64,000 bases of DNA from Sphingobacteriaceae bacterium (lineage in GTDB: Bacteria; Bacteroidota; Bacteroidia; B-17B0; Aurantibacillaceae), in NCBI GenBank assembly GCA_016705695.1, contig JADJLA010000001.1:1-64000 (forward strand). Reading direction: 5' to 3'. Positions 1 through 8,431 of this stretch are shown one piece after another (the first letter of the stretch is position 1; every line of letters begins with the position of its first letter). A program made the position numbers and the translations under genes. The notes beneath the pieces were generated by a model. It did no database searches, had not been told where the DNA came from, and worked only from the letters and a program-made list of their open reading frames with translations.

Positions 1-540
1 TTTTCTTCGGGTTTTTCTAAAAGACTTAGAGATCATCATTGTCTTGTAGACGATAGGTATGTTAAAGCAGAAGTGGACCTTATTGTAGCTTTAAATTTGT
101 TTTTAAAGGAACATAGGCAATATAATTTGAAAATTTATCTTCACCCCATTGAGAAAAAAAATGAAACGGAGTTCAACTTTTGTAAAAATGAATGTTCCAC
201 TTTTTTGATTGACTGCAAGGATCAAGTAAGTTTTGGAGCAATAAGTGAAAATACAATAAATACCTTCTTAACAATTGACACAGCGATCTCAACGAGCTCA
301 ACTTTAAATTTTGAAAGGTTATTTTGTGGATATAAAACATTATTTGCACCAATAGGAATGGATCCAAGTCCGTTTGAAGGTACCGTTATAAAGAACATTT
401 GTATAAATAGAGAATTGGATTTTAATTCAAAACTGTTAGAGTCATTGCAATTATCTGAGGAAGAATTTATCTCTAAAAATCAACTCGAAGGGTTTTATTA
501 CAGTGGTGTTAATTTGGATAATGGAACTAAAACAAAATAA
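1..540 (+). CDS. Partial surface-polysaccharide protein, GT-B-like C-terminus (5' end outside window)
   Basis: The reading frame is open from base 1, so only the C-terminal 179 residues or so are visible and the true start lies upstream. The segment STSSTLNFERLFCGYKTLF resembles the donor-site helix region of GT-B folds in surface-carbohydrate transferases, where a Ser/Thr-rich loop precedes a conserved Glu and a G-x-K turn. There is no signal peptide or membrane segment in the visible part. It overlaps the next glycosyltransferase by 20 bases, so the two are probably co-transcribed. The function is inferred from this weak motif and from its place in a polysaccharide locus; it could also be an unrelated capsule-locus protein. 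Confidence 0.55.
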   Translation, partial: FSSGFSKRLRDHHCLVDDRYVKAEVDLIVALNLFLKEHRQYNLKIYLHPIEKKNETEFNFCKNECSTFLIDCKDQVSFGAISENTINTFLTIDTAISTSSTLNFERLFCGYKTLFAPIGMDPSPFEGTVIKNICINRELDFNSKLLESLQLSEEEFISKNQLEGFYYSGVNLDNGTKTK

Positions 541-1738
541 AACTCTTCATTTTTTCGTTGATCAAACAGACATTTCTTTCGTGAACTCTGAAATAAAGAT
601 GTTAACATCTAATTTTAGTCGAGTAAGGGTTTATTCATTTAATAAGCACGAAAGTGTCGTTCAAGCCTCAAATGTTTTTTTTCATCATGTTACTTTTCAG
701 GATTATTCATTTAAGTTCACTAAAAGGTAGTTATTGGTTATTTTTTAGTGTTTTGATAAGTGAACTATTTAGCACGGCGAAATATTTAAGCCATCCAAAA
801 AGCATAAGGATGCTTATAAGCGAATTAGCAAGGGCTTTCTATATGTCTCAAATAATTTATTCTAACAAGAAAGGTGATTGCGAGGATATTTATGTATCAT
901 ATTGGTTCAATCAGTGGTCTACCGCTTTGTCTGTTTTGGTATGTCAAAGCAAAATAACCAAGTATTTCTCTAGAGTGCATGGCGCAGATCTTTATGAAGA
1001 AAGGGTTCCTGTTATTAAAAAATTACCCTACAGAAAATTCCAACTAAAAAAAATTAGCAAACTGTTCTCTGTGTCAAATAAAGGAGCTGATTATTTGAAA
1101 AATAGGTATCCATTATACAAAAATAAAATATTTACTGCGAGGTTAGGAACTCATGATGCTGGAGTCAATCCATTCAAAGTTGATGCTGTATTTACTATTC
1201 TTTCCTGTGCAACTATAAGAAATATTAAAAGGATCGATCTTATCATAAAGATACTTGAACATATTGAGTTTCCTATCCGGTGGATCCATATTGGGGCAGA
1301 GAGTGTAAATGATCCTACAATTCCAAACTTCAAAAAATGTTTATCAAACCTTAAGAATAATAAACCTAACATTGAATTGAGATTTGTTGGTGCTTTAAAA
1401 AATGAAGATGTTTTGATCTTTATAGGAATGAGTCAATTCATCTTTTTGTTAGCGTTAGTGAAACTGAAGGCTTGCCCGTGTCGATGATGGAGGCTATAAG
1501 TTTTGGCATTCCTGTAATGGCAACAAATGTAGGCGGCTGTAATGAAATTGTAAATGAGAGCACTGGCTTTTTAATTGAGAAAGATTTTGACCCGAAGATC
1601 GTGGCGCAAAAGATCGGATCTTTCAAAGATTCGGCAATGAATTCTAATATGGCGAGAAAAGATGTACGGCGATTTTGGAAAGAGAGATTTGAAGTAAATA
1701 AGAATTTTAAAATATTTTTAGAGCGAATAATTAATTAA
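521..1738 (+). pseudogene. Family 4 glycosyltransferase, broken by two opposite frameshifts
   Basis: Three consecutive frames together encode one GT-B glycosyltransferase of about 400 residues. The N-terminal part starts at the ATG at 521 (MELKQNKTLHFFVDQTD). The middle part (RVHGADLY, SVSNKGADYL) is in another frame, and the C-terminal part has the GT4 signature EGLPVSMME (the E-x7-E donor motif) followed by GIPVMATNVGG. The first shift lies between about 675 and 727; a T8 run at 675-682 is one candidate site. The second lies at TTT 1419-1421: adding one T there restores VLIFYRNESIHLFVSVSETEG continuously. The enzyme would transfer a sugar from a nucleotide donor during polysaccharide assembly in the cytoplasm. 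Whether the lesions are real or assembly errors cannot be decided here. Confidence 0.8.
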
Positions 1739-1821
1739 TTATTTAAGTATTTATTTGAAAACACGCACTCTCTTGAAAACTCAATTAAAAAACATAAGTA
1801 ACAGCATTAAATAACATAGAT

Positions 1822-3654
1822 ATGTGTGGAATATTTGGAATTATAGGCGCGGAAATTAGTAATAAGAAAGAATTGAAATTGTTGGTGAAACACTCTCAGC
1901 AAAGAGGGAAGGATTCAAGTGGTTTGATCTTTATGGAAAATGCTCAGTATAAAGTACATAAAGCGGATTACAACATAGAAAAGCTATTAAATAAAGCAAA
2001 GCCATATAAGTCTCCAATTGTTTTGGGCCATAGCAGACTCATTACAAACGGGCTTTCCGATAATCAACCGGTTATCAGGGATAATGTTTTTGTTCTGCAT
2101 AATGGTATAATAGTTAACGATGAGGAGATCTGGAAGGATCTTACCATAGAACGAAAGTATCAGATCGATTCAGAAGTTTTAATTGGCATCACATTGAACC
2201 ACCTTGAGAACGGTTATCCAATTGATGAATTGGCGAATGTGATCATGAAGAAATGCAAGGGAATTGTTTCCTGTGCTATACTTATTCAGGATCTTGGTAA
2301 AATTATTTTGATCTCAAACAATGGAAGTCTTTACGTTGGATCAAAAGATGGCGTTTCTTATTTTGCTTCTGAAAATTTTGCTCTAACAGAAATTGGTTGT
2401 AATGATATTTGTCAGATCCATAGGTCATATAAAATTATTGACGCACCTCTACCCCGAAATTTGAATTGGAATTTGAAAGAAGATAAAACTCGCACAGAAA
2501 ATTTAATCCCAGAATTTAAATTCAATAAGATACAAGAGAACTTATTAGAATACAAGAAACACGATCTGAGGAGATGTACTAAATGCATCTTGCCTGAAAC
2601 CATGCCCTTTATTCGCTTTAATGATCAAGGTGTTTGTAATTATTGTCTTAACTATAAGCCACGAAACAAACCAAAACCAAAGGAGGAATTGTTTAAACTT
2701 GTTGAGTTATACAGAAAAAAAAGTGGATTAGAATGTATAGTCCCATTTTCGGGAGGTAGAGACAGTTGTTATGGTTTGCATTTAATTGTAAAAGAATTAG
2801 ATCTTAAACCATTAACGTACACTTATGATTGGGGAATGGTGACGGATCTGGGTAGAAGAAATATAAGCAGAATGTGTTCAGAGTTAGGAGTTGAAAATAT
2901 TATTATAGCCGCAGATATTTCAAAAAAACGCAGGAATATAAAAATGAATCTGGAAGCATGGTTAAGATCTCCAAATTTAGGGATGATGGCGATGTTAACT
3001 GCAGGGGATAAACATTTTTTTCGGTATGTGGAGGAAGTGAAAAAGCAAACGAATGTTCAGTTAAATCTTTGGGGCATTAACCCTTTAGAAGTAACACATT
3101 TTAAAACCGGGTTTTTAGGTATCAAACCTGACTTTGAAGAAGATCGGGTATATAGCCATGGTGTTATGAAGCAATTGCGATATCATGCCAAACGGTTTCG
3201 AGCAATGATGGATAGTCCGGGATATTTTAATTCATCGCTTTGGGACACATTATCAGGTGAATATTATAGAAGTTTCACAAAAAAGAAAGACTACTACCAT
3301 ATATTTGATTATTGGAGATGGGATGAAGAATTGGTAAATTCTGTCTTAATTAATGATTATGCTTGGGAGTTAGCAGTTGATACAAGTACTACGTGGCGGA
3401 TAGGTGATGGAACAGCAGCTTTTTATAATTATGTTTATTACACTGTTGCCGGATTTACCGAACATGATACTTTTAGAAGTAATCAGATACGTGAAGGTCA
3501 ACTTACAAGAGAAAAAGCACTGGAATTGGTTGCAGATGAAAATCAGCCAAGATATCAAAATATCAGATGGTATCTCGACACCTTAGGGATGGATTTTGAA
3601 AGGGTTATTAAAATTGTGAACGGTATAAAAAAATTGCATATAAAATTACAATGA
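1822..3654 (+). CDS. Fused class II glutaminase / N-acetyl sugar amidotransferase
   Basis: 610 residues in two modules. Residues 1-215 are a class II glutamine amidotransferase domain with the N-terminal nucleophile Cys2 (MCGIFGI), QQRGKDSSG, GHSRLITNG and HNGIIVND. Residues 245-610 resemble the WbpG/PseA-type N-acetyl sugar amidotransferases: two CxxC pairs (C252/C255 and C272/C275, a probable zinc site) and the PP-loop SGGRDS at 310-315 that binds ATP. Enzymes of this family convert an N-acetyl group on a nucleotide sugar to an acetamidino group, using ammonia from glutamine. Pseudomonas WbpG uses separate HisH/HisF-like partners; here the glutaminase is fused, so ammonia could pass within one chain. 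The frame is intact, unlike its glycosyltransferase neighbours. The exact sugar substrate is unknown. Confidence 0.85.
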   Translation: MCGIFGIIGAEISNKKELKLLVKHSQQRGKDSSGLIFMENAQYKVHKADYNIEKLLNKAKPYKSPIVLGHSRLITNGLSDNQPVIRDNVFVLHNGIIVNDEEIWKDLTIERKYQIDSEVLIGITLNHLENGYPIDELANVIMKKCKGIVSCAILIQDLGKIILISNNGSLYVGSKDGVSYFASENFALTEIGCNDICQIHRSYKIIDAPLPRNLNWNLKEDKTRTENLIPEFKFNKIQENLLEYKKHDLRRCTKCILPETMPFIRFNDQGVCNYCLNYKPRNKPKPKEELFKLVELYRKKSGLECIVPFSGGRDSCYGLHLIVKELDLKPLTYTYDWGMVTDLGRRNISRMCSELGVENIIIAADISKKRRNIKMNLEAWLRSPNLGMMAMLTAGDKHFFRYVEEVKKQTNVQLNLWGINPLEVTHFKTGFLGIKPDFEEDRVYSHGVMKQLRYHAKRFRAMMDSPGYFNSSLWDTLSGEYYRSFTKKKDYYHIFDYWRWDEELVNSVLINDYAWELAVDTSTTWRIGDGTAAFYNYVYYTVAGFTEHDTFRSNQIREGQLTREKALELVADENQPRYQNIRWYLDTLGMDFERVIKIVNGIKKLHIKLQ

Positions 3655-3700
3655 GATCAATGCAAGATAGTACTATGATCCTTATTACAACTGGAGGTAA

Positions 3701-4911
3701 ATGCATTTCGTCATAGTGTCATATACTTTTCCGCCATCAAAAGGAATTGGTGGCAGGCGCTGGGCAAAGTTTAGTCAGCATATAGCTAAAAAGGGTCATG
3801 AAGTAACTGTAATTTGTGCCAATAATTGCATCAGCACGGAATGGTATGAAAAAGAATTCCCGGGCATAGAAATAAGGTTATTACCAAAATGTTACCCGGA
3901 GTGGCTCAGAGGTTATACGAAAACTTTTAAAGAGAAAATTTTGTATGGGATCTATACGCGTTTAATAAATCCTTTAATAAAGCAGAATTTGTTCGACAGA
4001 GGTTATGCATGGAGAAAGTCTTTGTTAAATGAATTAGAGGGTATACACCGTAACAAGCCTATTGATGTTTTAGTTGTTACGGGCGCACCTTTTTCTTTAC
4101 TATATTATGGAGCGGAGTTTAAAATGCGTCATAAAGAAATTAAATATGTAGTTGATTTTAGAGACCCATGGACCTGGGGAGGTTATTACGGAATACCGGC
4201 TATGTCGGCATTCAAGAAAAGATTTCAGGAACAGTTAGAATATAAAACCATAGAAATAAGTGATATGGTTTGTTGCCCAACAGAACACATGTTGAATTTT
4301 TTAAAAGAGAAATACCCAGCGTTTTCTTCAAAATTGTATTTGTTGCCACATGCGTATGATCCGGAAAAATTCACGAGTAAAGTAAATTCAGGAAAGAGGG
4401 AAGGATTTATTTACGGGGAACTTTATATGCTGGTATAGAACCGTATATTATAAAACTACTTGAAATATTAAAGGCCAATCCGGATTCTGGTTTTCAATGG
4501 AATATTTATTCAGGTACAAGTTTTCCTCTATTAGATTCGAATTTAGTCTATAAAGAAATAAATAAGCACCAGTTCATTCCAGAAGAACTTTTGTTTCAGG
4601 AAATAAAAAGATCTGCAGCCTATTTGGTTTTTTTCCCATATGCAGATAAGGATCTTATTTCAACAAAGTTTTTTGAGATAATTTATACGCAAACACCTAT
4701 ATTATATGTAGGAGAAGAAGGTGATGTAGGAAGATTTATAAGGGAAAACCATTTAGGTGTTCATGTTTTGCCAGAAAACATGGATCGTGATCTGCCAAAA
4801 TACCTTAACGGAAATGTACCTGCAGAAAGAGGTTATTTTGACGTGGAGCAATATACTTTCTCCAACGTTACAGATAAATTTTTAGTTGCAGTTAAAGGCC
4901 TTAGAAATTAG
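3701..4911 (+). pseudogene. Glycosyltransferase (GT4-like), frameshifted at a G run
   Basis: The N-terminal fragment (3701-4438) opens with FVIVSYTFPPSKGIGGRRWAKF, the acceptor-side start of many GT4 enzymes, and continues through VVDFRDPWTWGGYY. It stops early at 4438. The C-terminal fragment continues in another frame to 4911 (FPYADKDLISTKFFEIIYTQTPILYVG), the donor half. Adding one G to the GGGG at 4415-4418 joins the halves through FIYGGTLYAGIEPYI into a protein of about 403 residues. The product would be a cytoplasmic sugar transferase for the surface polysaccharide. It lies 46 bases after the amidotransferase gene. It is either a real loss-of-function allele or a homopolymer sequencing error. 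Confidence 0.82.
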
Positions 4912-4991
4912 TACCAAATTGAATGAGCTTAGAATCCATATAGCTATTAATTGATATTTATACGGTATATAAGTAAATTAGAAGTATTAGC

Positions 4992-5963
4992 ATGAAAAAT
5001 AATTCATACATAAAAAAGATCATTGATTTAAATGATCAATATCAGGATAGATACTGTTTTCATGAGGAGGCAGGGAAACTTCTCAGTGTAATGGCCAAGG
5101 ATAAAGAATTCTGGAATGAGGTCGTTAAACAAAATTTTACAGATAAGGGATATTTGAATAGAAAATGGACCATGTATGACATTCCTTTTTTGTATGTATA
5201 CGAATGCGATGATTTTTATGTGAAGGTGCATTTGTTTGTGCCGTTAAGTACCTATGAACCTCATGTGGTGGCATCGGCCATTCACCATCATAATAATTAC
5301 ATGCTTACGTCGTATGCTGCATATGGCTCCGGATATGAAACAATGCTTTTTGAGAAGGATTATCAGATCGATCCGGTTTCAAAAATCACCAATTTACGAA
5401 TGAGAGAACACTTTACCCAGCAAGAGCGTCCCCTACATTTGATAGATGCCTGGGAGCCCCATGTCGTTATTAACCCAACCTCATTTTCTGCAACGCTTAT
5501 TGTGTGGAGTCCTGATAAGAAACGGGTAACTGATTCGTTAAGAAGTAACCCAATACTCAAAGCTTTAAAAATGCCCATTCGAAAGATAATTTATGCCTTT
5601 GGTATGGAAAAAAAATTAGGCATTGCTGCAAAGGATACATATCAGTTTTATGTAAAGGAAAATAAGTTTCATGCAGTATTAGAAGATGATTTTTTTGCGC
5701 CAACCCGCGAAAGGAGTGGTAGAGATGTTGATGACTATTCTATTCAGGCTGTATTCGCATTTATTCAACGAATTGGATTTAATGATAAGGATTTTCTTAA
5801 GCGAATGAAGGAATCTAACAGCGTGCCACACTATTACCATAGATGGATAAATATGTTATTGATCGATGAGGTAATACCGGATGTTTATGCAAAGGAAACA
5901 ATTAATATACCCGGAGGCAGGATGGTAGTTAATGATATTTTTGGCGCTTTGAATAAGAAGTAG
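4992..5963 (+). CDS. Uncharacterised protein of polysaccharide locus, possibly cupin-like
   Basis: 323 residues with no signal peptide and no membrane segment. I do not recognise the family. The middle holds a histidine cluster (AIHHHNNYMLTSYAAYGSG, about residues 97-115), and further on WEPHVVINPTSFSATLIVW. This order, a His cluster, a small Gly turn and a later isolated His in a beta-rich stretch, is what a metal-binding cupin or cysteine-dioxygenase-like barrel would show, but the match is only by eye. The C-terminal third is helical and charged. It sits between two glycosyltransferase genes, with 80 bases before it and 151 after, so a role in sugar modification or its regulation is an inference from place alone. 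Confidence 0.6.
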   Translation: MKNNSYIKKIIDLNDQYQDRYCFHEEAGKLLSVMAKDKEFWNEVVKQNFTDKGYLNRKWTMYDIPFLYVYECDDFYVKVHLFVPLSTYEPHVVASAIHHHNNYMLTSYAAYGSGYETMLFEKDYQIDPVSKITNLRMREHFTQQERPLHLIDAWEPHVVINPTSFSATLIVWSPDKKRVTDSLRSNPILKALKMPIRKIIYAFGMEKKLGIAAKDTYQFYVKENKFHAVLEDDFFAPTRERSGRDVDDYSIQAVFAFIQRIGFNDKDFLKRMKESNSVPHYYHRWINMLLIDEVIPDVYAKETINIPGGRMVVNDIFGALNKK

Positions 5964-6114
5964 AACGTTAGTACAGCATTATATGAATTGTAAGAGAGTT
6001 TTTAATGTTTTTGTGATCACGTGCTAGCCTTGATTACTGTTTCTGTAAGAATAATTGTTGTACCTTAAATAATTTGAATAGATCTGAATTGTATAAGATT
6101 TATAATGGCCTGTA

Positions 6115-7154
6115 ATGTCTGAAGTAAGAAGCATTGCTATCTCATCTAATTTTGCACATCACACAACCCATAGTGGTTATAAGCAGATATTACGCTTTAC
6201 AAAACCCTTAGCTGTTTTCGGGATCGATTATACTAAGGAAAACAGTAAAATAGTACAATCATATTATTATGTTCACGAATTCATAGCTTGGTTCAGGTCA
6301 TTTAGTTTGAAATTTGATGTTCTACATATTTTATATGGCGAAGATTATTTTAGATTCTCTCATATTTTATTTTGGCGAAAGAAATTGGTTGTAACATTTC
6401 ATCAGCCACCCGATATCTTGGACCAGGAGCTTAGTTTAGGTAATTATAATGGAAGAGTTGCTGGATTTACACACTCAATTACACGTAGAAGATTAAGGAG
6501 TATTGATGCATGTATAGTGATGTCGAAAGAACAAAAGGAGGTTGCTCAAAAATATATTGATTCAAGTAAAATTCATGTCATACCGTTAGGAGTGAATTTA
6601 GAACGATATAACTTAGCATTTAATAAGCATGAATTTAGTCGAGATAGAGATCAAGTAATAACAGTAGGTGAATGGTTACGCGATTGGGATCTATATTTAA
6701 AAGTAGTAGATGAATGTTTCTTAAAATCTCCTGAAACTCAATTTATATTAATTAATAACCGTTTAAATGATCAGGTTTTAAATGAAATTAGTAGTAGGAA
6801 AAACGTAAAGTATGTGATGAATATTACTGATGCGGAGCTTGAAAAGCTTTATCTAACATCAGCCGCAATGTTCTTGCCATTAAAAGGTGCAGCCGGAAGT
6901 AATGCGATCAATGAAGCTCTAGCGCTTGGCTGTCCGGTGATCTCAAATTTGAGGTTTGATTTTTGGCTGAATATAGCAAATTCACCTTTGCAATAGATCA
7001 CACTAATAGCATAAATTATTATCTTCAAAGATTAAATGCGTTAAATGAAAATCAGTTAATGGAAATTGAGGTAACTGCTAACAACTCAATACAAAAAATG
7101 AGTTGGGCTTCGGTTTCAAATGAATTATTAAGAGTTTATAGATCTGTATTATGA
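6115..7154 (+). pseudogene. Glycosyltransferase (GT-B), frameshifted at a T run
   Basis: The 5' part (6115-6996) encodes a GT-B transferase: DVLHILYGEDYFRF, VVTFHQPPD, the inter-domain motif IHVIPLGVNLERYN, and the donor-side AAGSNAINEALALGCPVIS. It stops at 6996. The remaining C-terminus is in another frame to 7154 (LAEYSKFTFAIDHTNS...). Adding one T to the T5 run at 6960-6964 joins the two into a protein of about 346 residues. Its stop overlaps the start of the following dehydrogenase gene in an ATGA, so the two are translationally coupled. The role would be sugar transfer in the surface polysaccharide pathway. As drawn, the C-terminal 60 residues or so are lost, which would probably inactivate the enzyme. 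Confidence 0.82.
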
Positions 7155-8422
7155 AAATTGGAATTTTTGGATTAGACTATGTTGGTATTATAAATGCAGC
7201 GTGCTTTACTAAGCTTGGCCATAATGTTATTGGCTGTGACATCAAGGAACAGAAAGTAGAAATACTAAAAAAAGGGATGAGCCCAATTTATGAGCCAAAT
7301 GTAAATGAGCTTCTAAAGGAAGCATTGGATAAAGGATTATTATCAGCTACTACCAATGCGACAGAGGTTGTTTTAAAGAGCGATCTTTTGCTGATTTGTG
7401 TTGGAACGCCTAGTTTTGAAACTGGCGAGGTAAATCTTGACTTTATATTTAATACAACAAAAGAAATTGCACTGGCATTAAGCGGTACAGATAAGAAAAT
7501 ATCTATTGTGTACAGAAGTACAATGCCCCCAAACACTACTGAGGATTTTATAAGGAAAATTCTCGATCAAAACTTAAAGAACTTTAAAGGAAATTACAAG
7601 TTGGCATTTTATCCTGAGTTCCTTCGAGAAGGAAAGGCGGTTGATGACTTTTTTAACGCGCCAAGGATCGTTATTGGTTCGGAGGATAATAATATTGATT
7701 TGATACAAGAATTATTGAGTTATAATAACCAGATACCTATTGTTCGAACTAATACGGTAACAGCAGAGTTTGTGAAATACGTAGATAACTGTTATCATGC
7801 TTTAAAGGTGGCTTATGTTAATGAGATCTATGAAATAGGTAAGCAGTATAATGTTAATATTAAATTGGCAAATGATATTTTTTTACTTGACAGATCATTG
7901 AATATTTCAACGGCATATTTAAAACCAGGTTTGCCTTTCGGAGGATCATGCTTGCCAAAAGATCTTAGGGCAATTACCGCGATGGCAAGAAAAAAGAAAC
8001 TCGATTTACCTTTACTTTCAAGTCTTTTAAGAAGCAATCAATCTAGTTTATTGCGTTTAAAAGATTTGATCAAGGCAACTCAAAAGAGGAAAATTCTTTT
8101 TGTTGGATTTACTTTTAAAAATTTTACGGATGATTATAGGGAAAGTCCAATATTAAATTTGATAGAGGATCTAATTAAAGAGCAGTACATGATCAATATA
8201 TATGATCCGGATATAAATTTGATCAATTTCCGAATTGATAAACCCTCTTTACTAAGGTCGATGGAAACGGATCTAAGTAGTGCTATAAATAATGTAGAAG
8301 TAATAGTTGTTAGTAAACGTTTCATGAAGGAAGTTGTTCAGAATAATCTTGCTAAAAAACTGATCATTAATTGTTCAGGTTATAATGAAGTAGGGTTGGA
8401 GAATTGTATTAATCTTTATTAG
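7151..8422 (+). CDS. Nucleotide-sugar dehydrogenase (UDP-glucose/GDP-mannose dehydrogenase family, AlgD-like)
   Basis: 423 residues, full length for the family. It oxidises the C6 hydroxyl of a nucleotide sugar to the carboxylate with two NAD+, giving a uronic acid donor for polysaccharide. Visible family features are YEPNVNELL, ICVGTPS, YPEFLREG (about 154-161), YHALKVAYVNEI (Lys219, Asn224) and the catalytic loop FGGSCLPKDLRA with Cys267. The overall pattern looks closer to GDP-mannose 6-dehydrogenase than to UDP-glucose dehydrogenase, but the substrate cannot be fixed by eye. The odd point is the Rossmann motif, which reads GLDYVG instead of GLGYVG: Asp9 (GAC at 7175-7177) replaces an almost invariant Gly. 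It is coupled to the upstream transferase and lies 9 bases before the polymerase gene. Confidence 0.88.
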   Translation: MKIGIFGLDYVGIINAACFTKLGHNVIGCDIKEQKVEILKKGMSPIYEPNVNELLKEALDKGLLSATTNATEVVLKSDLLLICVGTPSFETGEVNLDFIFNTTKEIALALSGTDKKISIVYRSTMPPNTTEDFIRKILDQNLKNFKGNYKLAFYPEFLREGKAVDDFFNAPRIVIGSEDNNIDLIQELLSYNNQIPIVRTNTVTAEFVKYVDNCYHALKVAYVNEIYEIGKQYNVNIKLANDIFLLDRSLNISTAYLKPGLPFGGSCLPKDLRAITAMARKKKLDLPLLSSLLRSNQSSLLRLKDLIKATQKRKILFVGFTFKNFTDDYRESPILNLIEDLIKEQYMINIYDPDINLINFRIDKPSLLRSMETDLSSAINNVEVIVVSKRFMKEVVQNNLAKKLIINCSGYNEVGLENCINLY

Positions 8423-8431
8423 CAAAGTAAA

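Noticed and set aside
500..1740. Programmed ribosomal frameshifting in the glycosyltransferase
   Set aside because: No slippery heptamer followed by a stable hairpin was seen, and two shifts of opposite sign in one gene are not a known programmed design.
521..7154. Classical phase variation by long homopolymer tracts
   Set aside because: The affected runs are only 3 to 8 bases, much shorter than typical contingency tracts; the idea is kept only as a weak alternative.
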